Positions 28,637 through 46,329 are shown, numbered from the stretch's first letter. The stretch is 64,000 bases of DNA from Portunus trituberculatus (GCF_017591435.1 NC_059268.1:13373684-13437683); one strand, 5' to 3'. Program-made: numbers and translations. The notes: generated by a model not told the origin, from the letters alone.

Positions 28637-28934
28637 GATCATGTCAAGAATAGCGAACCCTCCAGCTGCTCTAATAGCTTCCCGGCTTTGCCTTCGCAGT
28701 TCTTTCACTGACATGATGTGTGAATGAAAAATATGATGACCAAAATTTAACCCTAATCTTAATCTAACCTAACCCAGCTTTTAAAGTTAGGGTTATGTTA
28801 TGTTAGGTTAAATTCAGGGTTAGGTTAGTTTTGGTTATCATTTTCATTCACATGTTATGTCAACTGAGTGATAAAGCTGCGGGAGGAGCCGGAAAACGAG
28901 GAGAGCTGGAGGGTTCGCTAATCTTGACATAATC
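28637..28934. mobile_element. Foldback element (~298 bp) with telomere-like repeats at the centre
   Basis: The left outer arm (GATCATGTCAAGAATAGCGA, then ACCCTCCAGCT) matches the reverse complement of the right outer arm (AGCTGGAGGGT, then TCGCTAATCTTGACATAATC) with few mismatches. Further in, TGACATGATGTGTGAATGAAA and CATTTTCATTCACATGTTATGTCA also pair, as do the central TAACCTAACCC and GGGTTAGGTTAG blocks. The element is thus nearly palindromic. Its centre holds several TTAGG- or TTAGGG-like words in opposite orientations. There is no coding capacity. A foldback transposon or hairpin-type MITE fits best. Confidence 0.8.
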
Positions 28935-29249
28935 CGTTGTTTTGTGAATAGTATTGGTGTTGTTACGAAATTAAAAAAACTATTCTTAATCGAGTGTTTT
29001 CACATCGTAATAGAAACATTTACCATCCATCATTGTACTACACGGAAGGAAAAAAAAAAAAGCGGCGTGAACTCTATTTTTTGTATCCTTCAAAGCACAA
29101 TTTTATAAATGTATCAAACCTTGCCTTTTTTTTTTTCCGAGTGTTGGTGTTACGTTCCACTTTTTTTTGCTGTTCTTCAGTAAGCCAACCACTGCAACTC
29201 GGCTTCACTTCCTGGCCACACCTTCCCTAGAGGCTTTGTGTCGTTTCCT

Positions 29250-29286
<37 letters not shown>

Positions 29287-29501
29287 TGTATATACGGAAT
29301 ATCATAAAAGTCTTGCAGCATGAGTTGATTGTACATTTAACGATCCTCTGCGCGTCATTGTAAGTTATCTAGGTTAGTCGTTTTAATTGATAGAGGGTAA
29401 TGAATAAAATGAACGTATTTTTAATTGGAGCAGCGAGAGAACTTTTTAATTAGTACTGTAAAGGAAAAGGCGAAAGTTGGTGGTTAAAGACACGACTTCT
29501 G

Positions 29502-29505
<4 letters not shown>
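28935..29505. other. Unique DNA with a short (GT)n run
   Basis: A (GT)n run of about 33 bp lies at 29252-29284. A-runs and T-runs lie at 29049-29060 and 29128-29137. No gene is supported. Confidence 0.6.
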
Positions 29506-29557
<52 letters not shown>

Positions 29558-29570
29558 TGTGTGTGTGTGC
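29506..29570. repeat. (GT)n microsatellite with one interruption
   Basis: A GT run of about 65 bp broken once by TATG. Confidence 0.94.
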
Positions 29571-29880
29571 ATGGCTGGAAGGAGTGTAAATGAAAACAGG
29601 AGTCGGTGAAGGAGACCAAATCCATCCACGTAATAGAGAAGTACATTTGTAATTTGTTAGTGCGGTGTATTGAAAGGTACACTCTGTTAGTTTCCCTGAC
29701 GTGCGAATTTTCGTTTCCTGTTTTGTTATTATAGTGACGAGAAAATTGAAAGCTTTGAGAAGATCAACGTGGAATCTCTTTTATTTCAGTCAGGAAAGTA
29801 AAGGTCAGATAGTGTTAAGGTCATGGTATATCAAGTAAAATGTTCACCTTTTTTTTTATATACATTTTTTATTGACCAAA

Positions 29881-30498
<618 letters not shown>

Positions 30499-30577
<79 letters not shown>
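30499..30577. repeat. (CT)n microsatellite
   Basis: A CT run of about 79 bp. Confidence 0.96.
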
Positions 30578-30580
<3 letters not shown>

Positions 30581-30895
30581 CCCGTTAAGCCAGCCTCTTA
30601 TGGGAAAGCCGTGGTTGTGCTGTCTCTTATACCTCGGATCAGCTCCAGATGGTGATGTGTCGGTCCTCGTGTTGCATTATACTGCGGCTCTGCTTGGTAT
30701 CTGTTGGTGTTTTTATTTTTATGGTATCTTTCTCGGTCAGTGTGGCGTCTCTGGGACCTTATTACGCTACTTCCGGCTTGATTTACTTATTTTAGATTGC
30801 TGATATGATAGAAGGGGTGTTGCTGGTGCTTGTTCAGGGAATCCACACAAAATTGACCAATGACACTGCTCTACCACATTATGATGAAGCCTCAT

Positions 30896-32071
<1,176 letters not shown>

Positions 32072-32363
32072 AAGCGAACCCAGGGAAAAGTTTGTCTGTA
32101 TTGTAATTGTTATAATTCCGTGAAAAGTATCCCGCTTATTAATCCTCTTAAACACAAATAATTAGATAGACGGGTTGGTTGTTACATCTGGATTTAATGA
32201 CCACAAACTTGTACCGTATATACGTAATACACAAAAAGTATATAAATCCATAAAAAAAAACATATAATTTTGATGAATAAAAAAAAAATACTGGTAAACT
32301 TTGTAAAAATTATCAAACAGCAAAGATAAAACATCAACACCTCCCTTTCCTCGTCCCCCACCC

Positions 32364-32366
<3 letters not shown>

Positions 32367-32444
<78 letters not shown>
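32367..32444. repeat. (CA)n microsatellite
   Basis: A CA run of about 78 bp. Confidence 0.96.
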
Positions 32445-32445
<1 letters not shown>

Positions 32446-32678
32446 CCCTACATCGTTAAAGCGTCTCAGTATATATGTATGATTCTATTGTTTTGCCATT
32501 TCACCTTTCCAAGAAAGGCTCTGTCTGCACAACACGTCTCATTCTGTCAATCTCCCGCTTTCTCAATCGCCCACTCTCTCTACCATATACAGCGCCGAGC
32601 CTCTGCCTGTCTTGTCGTCAGTGTTGTCTGGCTCTTCACCTGTGCGTCTGTGTCTAGTATGAAGAATAGCATCTCTGT

Positions 32679-32680
<2 letters not shown>

Positions 32681-32744
<64 letters not shown>

Positions 32745-32756
32745 AGAGAGAGAAGA
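32681..32756. repeat. (GA)n microsatellite with degenerate end
   Basis: A GA run of about 57 bp followed by AAAGAGAAAGAG units. Confidence 0.95.
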
Positions 32757-34206
32757 AAGCACGGTAAAGAATGTGTGTATATGAATTGAGAGAGGATGGA
32801 GGGAAGGGAACACAGTAGCTAAAAGATTCATGCGATGGGAAGATATGATGCAGCAGTGTAAAAAGCAAGATTGCAAAGAGAACGATGGTTGTCAGAGATG
32901 TGATGGACGATAAAATGTCAGTAGAAGGAGGAGTTTTTTCAGGCGTGTTATTGCATTGTGGCTTCAATCTACGGGAAACAGTGTATACAGGGAGCTTTCG
33001 CCTATACTACCTTACTTACATCTCTTAGTTAACATAGAGTAGCCCTTCGCAGTGTTGTAAAGGCCAGTTAGTCAGATGCTTGTTCTCTCTTTGTGGTGAC
33101 CTTGTTTTTCTTAGTGTTCCGTTGCTCATTAGTTGATATTTTCACGTATTTTTGCGTTTTGTGTATTTTTGTGTTCTTTCTGTCAAATCATGTAAATTAA
33201 ATGTCGAGTGCTATATTTTTTTCCAATTAATGTTGAAATCGTTGTCCATGAAAACATCCTTGAAAATCTCAGTAACATAGAGAGGTAGTCGACATGTGGA
33301 GAGGTAGTCGAAGTAACACAACGAAGGATTTAAAAACACGCATTGGATACCTCGTTAATGGAGGAGACGATGGGGAAGGTCACGAACGACATCAGTTGAG
33401 AATCTCCCCAGTATTATCTATGAACCTGCTTATGATCCGTTTTAAGGGGTAGTCATTGTCATCTAATGGGTGTTTTTAGTGTGATACATTTTTTTTTTTT
33501 TTTCTTGTGTGGACCTCTACTCATCCCTGTGCGGTTAATGAAGTTATGATGATGATGATGATGTTTTAAAATGAAGCCTTTGTGTGCGAACAGGTGGTTT
33601 ATTTTCTGGTTAGACTTGCAGAAAGGTCCTCCAGCCATAAGGAAAGCTATTATAGACATTGTAAACACTGTAAGCTGTCTGTCCATTCTCTCCAATCATT
33701 CATCTTGGCTAGAAATCAAACGCACGGACAAAAAACACGAAACTGATGGGTAAATAAACACAGCACCAATTCTAAAGGCCATATATTGCTCATTTGCTGG
33801 TCATTACATCCAGATATCAGTCCGTTACGAGTCTTCTTGGCGGTGGTCATCATGAAGCGGTGAAATGGTGAGAAGAGGGAGTTACTATTTCATCTTTTGT
33901 TAATAGCATTAGTAGGGATAATGAAGGTGATTATAATGATGAGGCGCCATCTGTTTTATTGCGGTATTTTGCGGTGCTCATTAGAGGGGCTGTCTTTGCC
34001 ACCCTCGCCTCCACTCCATCAGCCTTTATTAATGAGGTGACGGACGCGGCCCACACGCAAACTTACCTCCTTAGTAACACGGGAGTGGCTCAAGAAGTGT
34101 TCGTCAAATGAATGGCAGTTTGATCTCAATAGACTGCAACTTGTTTTGCTGCTGAGCCATAATTACCACGGCAACTTCTCTCTGCCTCTTCCTTCCTGAC
34201 AATGGC

Positions 34207-34207
<1 letters not shown>
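32757..34207. other. Unique DNA, no gene seen
   Basis: A short (GAT)n patch lies at 33547-33563 and a T-run at 33489-33503. Small opposing frames near 33460-33750 have no recognisable domain. Confidence 0.5.

Positions 34208-34284
<77 letters not shown>
34208..34284. repeat. (GA)n microsatellite
   Basis: A GA run of about 77 bp. Confidence 0.96.
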
Positions 34285-34286
<2 letters not shown>

Positions 34287-35365
34287 TTTACATTTCAAGA
34301 TAAGAAAATATGAAAAAAAAATCTATATCTAAATTAGATAGTCAGATGGTGTAGAATATTCCGTGTGCAAGAGTAGCAATTTGATAAACTGACGAGTATT
34401 ATATTGATAAATGGTCATTTGATTTTCATATACCAAGCAGGAATGAACAAATATACACAAAAGAAGAAGAAACACCAGCAGACCTGTTGGCCCTAAGTAT
34501 CAATAATGAGCTAGGCTTTATGCTCTCTTGAGTACTACGTTAATGAAGACTAGTGGACATAAAGGAAAACAAAAGAGGAACAACCAAATCAAACTTGTTA
34601 ACCTTTATAGGACGGTAAAGATCAACATCACATGTTCCTGAAAGACAAGATTTAAAAAGATCATTTCCAACCAGAAACAGTTCTTAGTATAGTTTTCTGT
34701 TGTGTTTACTGACATTTACGTGTAACTTGTACTTTCCTAAATGTCATCACTCCTAACACAATGTCTGGGAATGGTAGTAGCATGCACAGTTCTTAATAGA
34801 GTAGTATTCTCAATCAGCGTGTCCATCTGTCTGTTCTCCTGTCATATGATCCAATAAAGTCTGTCCTGTGAAGGTGAAGCAGAATATCATCTTTTGATTG
34901 TCCTCTCATCAGATTACCCTTCCTGTTGGCTTTTTGTTTGATTTTTGTCGCTATTTCACCTTTTGCTGTTTGAACATTCACAATTTCCTATTCTAGACGT
35001 AGTTAAACTGTAAGCTTTAGAGTTAAACATCACTCGAAATTGGAAACGAAATGTCACTTTTGTCTGAAGAATGTACAGTCATGGGCAGAAACTGAGTAAT
35101 CTGCTTTTTAATTCAACTGCCAATCTTGATAGTTCTTTTATTAATACCTGCTCCTGCATCCAAACAAACAGAGAAGCAAACAAACAGGTGAGTTACATGT
35201 TTCACTCTGTAACAATATCATGGAAACAAGTATTCAATTTGTAAGTGTCATGCTAACACGACCAAACTCCCACAGACAGACAGACACACACTCAAATAAA
35301 AGCAGGTAAACATAGACAGACACAAATAGAAACATCGCAAAGGCACATACAGACAAACAGACTAC

Positions 35366-35366
<1 letters not shown>
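34285..35366. other. AT-rich unique DNA, no gene seen
   Basis: About 1.1 kb without a recognisable frame longer than 60 codons, RNA gene or element. Confidence 0.5.
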
Positions 35367-35449
<83 letters not shown>

Positions 35450-35480
35450 CAGTTTTCAAAATAGTATCATGTGAAATGTA

Positions 35481-35519
<39 letters not shown>
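35367..35519. repeat. (GA)n and (CT)n arrays in inverted arrangement
   Basis: A (GA)n run (35367-35447) and a (CT)n run (35484-35519) are separated by about 36 bp. As reverse complements on the same strand they could fold into a hairpin. Confidence 0.95.
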
Positions 35520-35522
<3 letters not shown>

Positions 35523-35624
35523 TTTGTGGCATTTAAGACAGATATAGACAGGTTGCCCTTTTATTTTTCAGCTTCTGGTCTTGGAGTGTCAGAACACGAA
35601 GATGATTGAAGTGTATTGACTTAT

Positions 35625-35737
<113 letters not shown>

Positions 35738-37423
35738 CGTAAACTCCTTGGGGACTGCAATATTACTCCTTTGTTGCTGCGTCAAGAATAGGGCGCTTTG
35801 TTGCAGACTGCTACCTGAAATATACGTCTCCTTAGAATGGTGTTTCATAACTGCGGCTTTAGCATACAAGTTGCGCCCTGCCATCGGTTCCCCGTGGCCG
35901 TCTTAGCGTTGAATGGGTCTCCTTCACGATAATGTGTGATGGTGGTACCGGACGCCCCTAAGTGTGCATGTTGGGAAGTTTGATGTTTTCTCTAATCTTA
36001 GTTCACCACTCTGGGTACAAAGTGACGTGACGATGATCCCGAGGAGATGACCTGTGGGAATGACAACAGGACATTACATTTTATCACCGTTTAGGAGAAC
36101 GAACAAAACGAAGCTATAACATGAGAAACAGCCTCTAGCACACACTAGCGACGATGATCTGATGACTTGTGAAGAGTGTTGTGGGATGGCAGACTTAAAG
36201 ACGTGTTGGGGATGTAAAAGGAAAATGACTTGTCGAGAAGGATGTCGAGAAAGCAAACTTAAGATCATGAAGAAAGAATTAAAAAAAAAAAAAAATGGAA
36301 CTGGAAACTAAAGAACGTGCAAGAGGAAGTAAATATAATAAATACTTCAAAAGAATGACTTTGGAAGCGGATGTTGAAGAAGTGTAAGAGGAATGAAACT
36401 TAAATATCTTCTTCATAATAATGAAGTGAAGAACGTCTTGGAAAGAAAAGAGAAAAAGACGAGTGATAGTGAGGATAGTAAATTAAGAACACTAACGAGG
36501 AAAAAATGAAAAGAAATGTTAGAATAGCAGAGAGAGCAATATGTAAAAAAGAGAAAAGAGATTAAGAAAATGATATTCGAACAGTGTATTTAATAATGTG
36601 TGTGAAAAAGAAACACATGAAAAATATTTGAAGAAAACATTAAAGAAAGGAAAGACATTAAGATATTGACATTTAAACTAAAAAAAAAAAAAGAAAAAGA
36701 GAATAAGAAAAAAAATAAAAAATGATATTAGATTAGTAAAAAAAGAAATATGTAGAAAGAAAAAATAGAGAACATACATAAAAACTGAAGGAAAGAATAT
36801 AAAACAAAGGTCTTGAAAATGCTAGTATTTTTAACACAGACAGAAAGTAAGATATAGGAACTCTAGTAAAATAAATTAAGAGTAAAAATGAGAGAATATT
36901 CACACACTAAAAAATAAAAGAAAAAGAATAAATGAATGTGAAAAGAATAACATATCTTAGTTAATTAATTGGAAGTTATCTGAGGAATATATGATAAGAG
37001 AACATTCAGGAGCTTGAAGGGCGTTATATGTATTATCCTTCTGACGTTATGGCTGTGCGTGTTGGGGGAATGCAAAAATGGTCCTGCCAGATTGGTGAAA
37101 ATTGCAGAACTTATACGTTTAACATTCTGGTGGTAAAGTTATTGCATATATGCATGGATAAATGTATTGTTCCGCCGTGCATGTAGTTTCGAGCTGATTT
37201 CATCCATATATTAGCATTGTGGAAATTACAGACATAAAAAAAACACCACCGCTTACTCATACAAAAATATATAAATGCGTACAAATCTTGTTGTAGCGCT
37301 GGAAACGGGAAATGGCTCCATACGTTTGTGGGAAATAATCTATTTGCCGTCAAATGCCGCCACTTGTAAAGTATTATGCAGTGTTTATTTTGAATGTGCG
37401 CTTTGTGTGTTTGTTTGTTTGTT

Positions 37424-37428
<5 letters not shown>
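35738..37428. other. Unique DNA; strongly purine-biased 36.1-36.9 kb
   Basis: From about 36230 to 36940 the plus strand is very A/G-rich (AAAGAAA, GAAAAG words) without a fixed period. No gene is supported. The minus-strand frame at 37111-37533 has no recognisable domain and runs into the following array. Confidence 0.5.

Positions 37429-37499
<71 letters not shown>
37411..37499. repeat. (GTTT)n then (GT)n array
   Basis: Four or five GTTT tetramers run directly into a (GT)n run of about 71 bp. Confidence 0.95.
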
Positions 37500-37500
<1 letters not shown>

Positions 37501-37536
37501 TGTCATTAGTGTCCTACGTAAAGTTGAATCCAATAT

Positions 37537-37960
<424 letters not shown>

Positions 37961-38868
37961 ATTTACATCGGCTGTATATTTCAGTGCAAGAATTTTTATT
38001 CATGTTCTTTTTTCTGATCGTTCATTCTCGTAATGAATGTTGTATTCCTTTTCAGTTAATGTTTGATATATCATCTTCATTGATATTCTACAGGTGAATA
38101 ATGCAAAGAATGAATATTACATCACTTCCTGTATTCATTTAAAGTCGTCGTGTTCTATTTCTATTGCATTGCCTTTAGTGCCGCCTCACCCCTGGGGCTT
38201 CCTTCCAACATTAAAGCTTCTCAGATGAACTTTTTTCCACCTTTTTTCTTTTCTTTCCTTCCTCCTCTTATTTTTTCTGGCGTATGTTTTCCTTTCATAT
38301 TTATATTTTCTTGCTTTCCTTCTTCCACTTGTACATTCATTATTTAAATCGTTTATTATTCTTTCCTGTTATTTTTATTGCTCTGAGTGACTTCCTTTGT
38401 TTTGTCTGCTTTCTCCTAGTCACCATCATGTTGTTTTGTCGTCTTTCCTCTGCACATTAAACAAACTAGTAAGAAAGCAAAACTATAAGGAAATAAAAAG
38501 AAATCCCACTGTTGCTCTCCTATCCCTTCATCCTCCCACAGAAAAAGTAAGGTCCTCAGAATTTGATCAGTGTTGGAGGGATAAAAAGGACAAACACACA
38601 CGAACAGGTAACGAGGTCTACTTACGAAAAGGGTGAAAGAATGGAGATGGTACCGATAAACTCTTGCATTAATAGGTGAATGTAATGTACTGTACGTGGA
38701 ATATACTACATGTATGACGAAAATGAAATAAACTTGAATGCTCATATTTCGTATATTAAGCTATTCGTGATTTTGAGTTAAGAATAAGTGAACATTTTAT
38801 TTTTTTTTTTTTGACGTGTAGGTTGAGAGTGATGGATGTGAATCAGCTGAAAATTCGTGGGAAGTAAG

Positions 38869-38873
<5 letters not shown>
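37961..38873. other. Unique DNA, no gene seen
   Basis: T/C-rich in the first half. Opposing frames near 38400-38745 have no recognisable domain. Confidence 0.5.

Positions 38874-38948
<75 letters not shown>
38874..38948. repeat. (GA)n microsatellite
   Basis: A GA run of about 75 bp. Confidence 0.96.
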
Positions 38949-38952
<4 letters not shown>

Positions 38953-40119
38953 AAGGATTATATGCTGCAATGGAAAAACTAATGAAAGACGAACGAGAAA
39001 TCTAACGTAAGGAGGAAAATATACATATAAAAATACAACGCATTTTTCTTCCTTTTACAAGTTTTACCAGAAGAAAAAACGGAGGGAAAGGAAGAGTGCT
39101 GTGCGTTGGCAGTGAATAAAGGCAGCCAATAATAGTATTAACATTAAACGTTGGAGGTCAAAAATATGAATCTTTTCGTTAAGTCTTTCTAGCTGTCCGG
39201 CTTGCTCTCGTAACTGTGTGCCGTGGGTTACTTCATTCATTCACGGTAGCTCCGCGCCTTCCTCTAACCTGTACATTCAAGTCTCATATACGTCTCGTTA
39301 GAGATACAAGGAAAACCGAGATGGACAATTGGTTTCCTCAGTGGTCTATCGTTAGGGAAATATTCGACTTGCTAAGTGAAGCAAAATGAAGAGTAAATGT
39401 AGTCAGATGTGAAAGAAATAGAAAAATAAGTAAATGATGATAAAATTTTATTTTCGTAACCTGTCTTTGTGTTACTAGGAATATGGATGAAAAAGTTAGT
39501 TATTTTTCAGGCACAAATACACGGCTTTTGCAATAGCAACAATAAATACATTACTGTGTGTACATGCGAGTATAAATACAAACATAGTAAATGAAGTCAA
39601 CGTTTTATCAACACGCACGCTGCAGAAATGGATACCTCGATAGAGAGTGATGAAGAGGCGGCGTGCGAGGCTGGCTGGCAGTAAAATACAGATGAAAGAG
39701 ACACACGAGTGAAATGTTCTCCTTCCAGACGGCGTTGAAATCAAACCCCAAGAGCGCGCCGCTGCCTTGCCTTCCGGATCCCGCTCATCCCTCTCCGGGC
39801 CTTTCCGAGACGAGGCACCTGAACACTGATGCACATTTATCGTCCCCTGCCAACGCTCCGCCACCCATATATCGTACCCTCCTACCAACTCTTTTACCTC
39901 TGGCATCCCGGTGCGCGCTATCAAGCCTTCCATTATCGGCCGCTGCGCAAAAGAAAGAATAAAATAGATACATGAATAAATAAAAAAAAAAGTAAGATAA
40001 ATATTGTAAAAGATTAACTGTTAGTGTGTATAGGGCAATTCAATGTGCGTTATTCATTGTGCTGGATTGTTTTTGCTGGTTTTTTTTATATATTTTTTAA
40101 GGAACACATATCTAATGAC

Positions 40120-40121
<2 letters not shown>
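38949..40121. other. Unique DNA with one unexplained open frame
   Basis: The minus-strand frame at 39496-39933 (145 codons) is the longest in the window that is neither an array nor the LINE. It begins MEGLIARTG and has a hydrophobic C-terminal half, but I recognise no domain. Nothing upstream marks a promoter. A GC-rich patch at about 39720-39950 may inflate frame length. I treat it as probably non-coding. Confidence 0.3.

Positions 40122-40211
<90 letters not shown>
40122..40211. repeat. (CA)n microsatellite
   Basis: A CA run of about 90 bp. Confidence 0.97.
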
Positions 40212-40213
<2 letters not shown>

Positions 40214-40481
40214 AGGTAAATGTCTGTCTGGTAGTACTACATTGTGTCTAAATATAATGCAGTACTGGAAAAGAGAATGTAAAAAGGATTTATTTTTATT
40301 ATTATTTTTATTACGGATTTGAAAATGTAGCGAAGGGCTAATGGGATGCTGTTCTTTCCTCTTGTTTTTGTTCCAGTTGTCGGTGTGCCTTCCCATACAT
40401 CAATTTTTTTCTTTCTTGCCTGACTATCTCCGCCTCTTTCTTTATTTCTGCTGATATTTTTTTCTATGGTCTGACCTTATA

Positions 40482-40607
<126 letters not shown>

Positions 40608-40684
40608 CAGTCAAAGCGCTGAGCTTTAGCGTACGAATGGGAAAATTTTGAAATCCACTTTTTACTATACACATGCCCTAACGC

Positions 40685-40808
<124 letters not shown>

Positions 40809-41065
40809 CACAGTAGAGTGCCTCAGCCTAACTAATTGATTCCAAGCTAAACTGGATTTGTGCACGGTATTGAAGTAGTAATATTCTGAATAGAGAGAAA
40901 AACGAATTTTCTGCCCATGCAATTCGAGTTTTATATCGCTGAGGGTGATGTGTTTTAAAGGTTCGTGCAGTGCAGTAAGATGTCTCATTGGCCAGCTCCG
41001 GTGTGTATCTGCTGGAATTGTTTCTTTACCTGCATGATGCCCTAAAGAAAGTGTGCCTGTATTGA

Positions 41066-41068
<3 letters not shown>

Positions 41069-41148
<80 letters not shown>

Positions 41149-41159
41149 TGTGTGTGTGT
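41069..41159. repeat. (GT)n microsatellite with a (GA) insert
   Basis: A GT run of about 68 bp, a short GAGAGAGAGA insert, then GT again. Confidence 0.95.
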
Positions 41160-41242
41160 CCCTGTGTTATTTGCGCACTGTTCAGGCGTTTCTGTAGTAA
41201 GTAAAGAACTTTGTCTATCAATTTTCTTTATCATGCAGGTAA

Positions 41243-42509
<1,267 letters not shown>

Positions 42510-42573
<64 letters not shown>
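42510..42573. repeat. (CA)n microsatellite
   Basis: A CA run of about 64 bp. Confidence 0.95.
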
Positions 42574-42575
<2 letters not shown>

Positions 42576-42857
42576 AAAGCAGTAACATTGGACGTAGCAC
42601 TCAAAGGCTAACACTTTTATGAAGGGGAAGTGCATGTAGTCACCGGATGCCTTTAATATTTTAGTTTCATCACGTTTTTCATTGGTGAGTAAATGTTTTT
42701 TCCTTATTTTTTCCATGCATAGATAACTTTGCTTCAGACGAACAGTGCTTCACATTGTCAGGCGTAAATTGTAGCTGGTCACGTGTCATCCAATATTTCA
42801 ATACCGAGAGGTGTATGAGTGTATTAAGGAAGGGAAGTATGTATATTGCAAGACAGT

Positions 42858-43040
42858 CTTCTTCTTCTTCTTCTTCTTCTTCTTCTTCTTCTTCTTCTTG
42901 TGTTTCTTGTTCTTGTACTTGTTCTTCTTGTTCTTGTTCTTGTTCTTGTTCTTCTTGTTCTTGTTCTTGTTATTCTTGTTCTTATTCTTGTCTTGTTCTT
43001 CTTGTTCTTGTTGTTTTGTTCTTGTTCTTCTTTTCTTCTT
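42858..43040. repeat. (TTC)n array passing into TTCTTG higher-order repeats
   Basis: A pure (TTC)n block (about 42858-42897) is followed by about 140 bp of TTCTTG, TTCTTCTTG and TTGTTC combinations. The second block looks like amplified TTC-to-TTG variants. Confidence 0.9.
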
Positions 43041-43300
43041 AGATGTTCTTCCTTCAACTTTTCTCTTCCTTTTCTCTTCGTTTCTCGTGCACTTTTAACT
43101 TCATCTTATTATTCTTCGTTCTTATCCTCATAGTCCTCCTTCATGTCTCCTCTCCTCTCCTCTTCTCCCTTCTCTTTTTCTCCTGTTCTCCTCTCCTCTT
43201 CTCTCACACCTCTCCTTTCCTCTCTCTTCCACCTCTCAGCCTCTCAACCCTCTCCTCTCATGATTCTCTTCGTAACATTTTAACGTGTTTCAGGATATGC
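43041..43300. repeat. Pyrimidine-rich low-complexity tract
   Basis: CTC, CTT and TCTCC words without a fixed unit. The apparent Leu/Ser/Phe-rich frames are compositional. Confidence 0.6.
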
Positions 43301-43830
43301 TTAGTTTTTTTTTTCTTTACTTTTTATTTTCTTTACTCTGGCATCATTTGTTTCCGTGGCAAGAGAGCGAAGCAGCAGAAAGGAAGAGGCTGTGTTGCCT
43401 GCGTTGGTGGGGTGGCTGGGAGTGGGTGAGGCGCTGTAGCTAAGCCCGCCCCGAGGGGATGACGCGGCACTAGTCGAAGATGGATACATTGAACATACTA
43501 CGTGTGAAAATGGAAATCTTGATTGAAAAGTCTGAATCGGGATGACTGGAGAAGCAGGGACTATCTTTCTTTCCCTGTTTTTTTTTTTTTTTTTTTTTTT
43601 ATCATTGGTAAAGATGAAATACGAGGAAAATGCGCCGAACTGACTTTCTTCTTGAGTGTTTTCTTAATGTAATTTTTGTCTCGTTTGTGTTTCGTGTCGT
43701 GTCGTGTGCTGTATTGTTTGGGTGAAGAGTGTGGAGGTTGTGAGTTGTGAGGGAGAAGTGTTTAGTTGGTTTCTATCTGTTTGATTTCTTAAAAACTCTT
43801 TCGCGCCTATATTAATCTCCTCCTACTTCT
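43301..43830. other. Unique DNA with a long T-run
   Basis: A T-run of about 20 bp lies at 43580-43600. No gene is supported. Confidence 0.5.
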
Positions 43831-44056
43831 TTTTCTCCTCCTCCTCCTCCTCCTCCTCCTCCTCCTCCTCCTCCTCCTCCTCCTCCTCCTCCTCCTCCTC
43901 CTCCTCCTCCTCCTCCTCCTTTCCTTTCCTTCTTCTTTCTTTTTTTCTTCTTCGCCCTCGCCCTCGCTTTCTCTTTCCCTTCACCTTCGCCTTTTCCTCC
44001 TTCTCCTCCTCCTCCTCCTCCTCCTCCTCCTCCTCCTCCTCCTCCTCCTCCTCCTC
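43831..44056. repeat. Two (TCC)n arrays
   Basis: A (TCC)n block of about 85 bp (43837-43920), a CT-rich spacer, then a second block of about 55 bp (44001-44055). The complement is (GGA)n, which can also form quadruplex or triplex structures. Confidence 0.95.
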
Positions 44057-44233
44057 TTTAACTACTTCATTAAGGTACCAAGGTTTCTTTCGGCCCTTGG
44101 TTGAGGCACGCTGGGAGTTGAGGCGTGTGGGTCACCTGTGGTTTTGTGTCACTTGGTTGCAGACGAGAAATCGACGTGATGAGCCAGACGGAAACAAGGG
44201 TCTGTGTGTATTTACCTCTCGTGTGTGCTTTCT

Positions 44234-44235
<2 letters not shown>

Positions 44236-44294
<59 letters not shown>
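44236..44294. repeat. (GT)n microsatellite
   Basis: A GT run of about 59 bp. Confidence 0.95.
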
Positions 44295-45292
<998 letters not shown>

Positions 45293-45725
45293 AAGAGTGC
45301 AGAGCAAGCTTCTATCAGTGGCACAGCGAAACACAATAAATTAATTCCTCTGACAACAAACTTGACCACCATTTCCGCCAACAAGTTTTCCAATAAGGCT
45401 ATGACCCAGTGCCCGCTAGCTATCTGGCTGTATTTAATTCTGGTTGCAATTACTCTTGATTGCGTTTGCTTTTGTTAGTGTTTGCTTCATGATGGGTTGC
45501 AATGGTTGAGGTTAGCGAGCGAGGTAAAGAGGGAAGGATAAACTCAATGCATTTATGATAATGAAAAATGAACAATATGCGTCACTATAAACCAGAGGAA
45601 AGACTAGTTGTGATGGAAAATATTGTTAATTACCTGAACGTTCACCAGTTACCTAACCTGTCCTTTCCTATGCTAACTATGGAGGGAAGACAGACTGTAT
45701 TTGTTGCGAGGTAAGGACCATATTC

Positions 45726-45938
45726 TTAACCCTTCAGTACCAGGACAAGTTTTCATATTTATTCTGCTTACTATTTGGTGATTTTCAACAGCCACAGAAA
45801 TTTAGGTGGGGATTAAAATAGTAAAGACTCTGATCATTTATACTCTGACCTGCATAGACCCTTTCTAATGTAAGTAAAATCATCTAATAGTACCCAAAAC
45901 TTAAGATAAATAATGCATCCCAATACTGAAGGAATTAA
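45726..45938 (-). mobile_element. MITE family B, copy 3 (inverted)
   Basis: The left end is TTAA followed by CCCTTCAGTACCAGGAC. The right end is CCCAATACTGAAGGAA followed by TTAA. The interior is the reverse complement of copies 2 and 4: TATTCTGCTTACTATTTGGTG, cut here to its core CTTACTATTTGGTG, then AAATTTAGGTGGGG, AGTAAAGACTCTG and CCTTTCTAATGTAAGTAAAA. TTAA occurs at both ends. It is non-coding. Confidence 0.82.
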
Positions 45939-46125
45939 ATGTTTCGGTGTCTTGTATTGCCAAGGTTCCTTTTGACTGGCTTGAGTGAAATTATCTAGTT
46001 TTGTCAAGAGTGCTTTAATGATTATGATGACTGATAAAGAACGCTCTGCATCACCAATAAGCAATCTGAAGTGGCCTTTGAAGATAATCCTTATAAGAAC
46101 CTATGGCGTTTAGAATATGGCTTAC

Positions 46126-46329
<204 letters not shown>

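Noticed and set aside
28738..28850. A true interstitial telomere
   Set aside because: There are only a few degenerate TTAGG-like words in opposite orientations, forming the core of a foldback element and not a tandem telomeric run.
39496..39933. A 145-codon minus-strand frame as a host gene
   Set aside because: It is the best non-array candidate, but it has no recognisable domain or promoter and is within the length expected by chance in a GC-rich patch.
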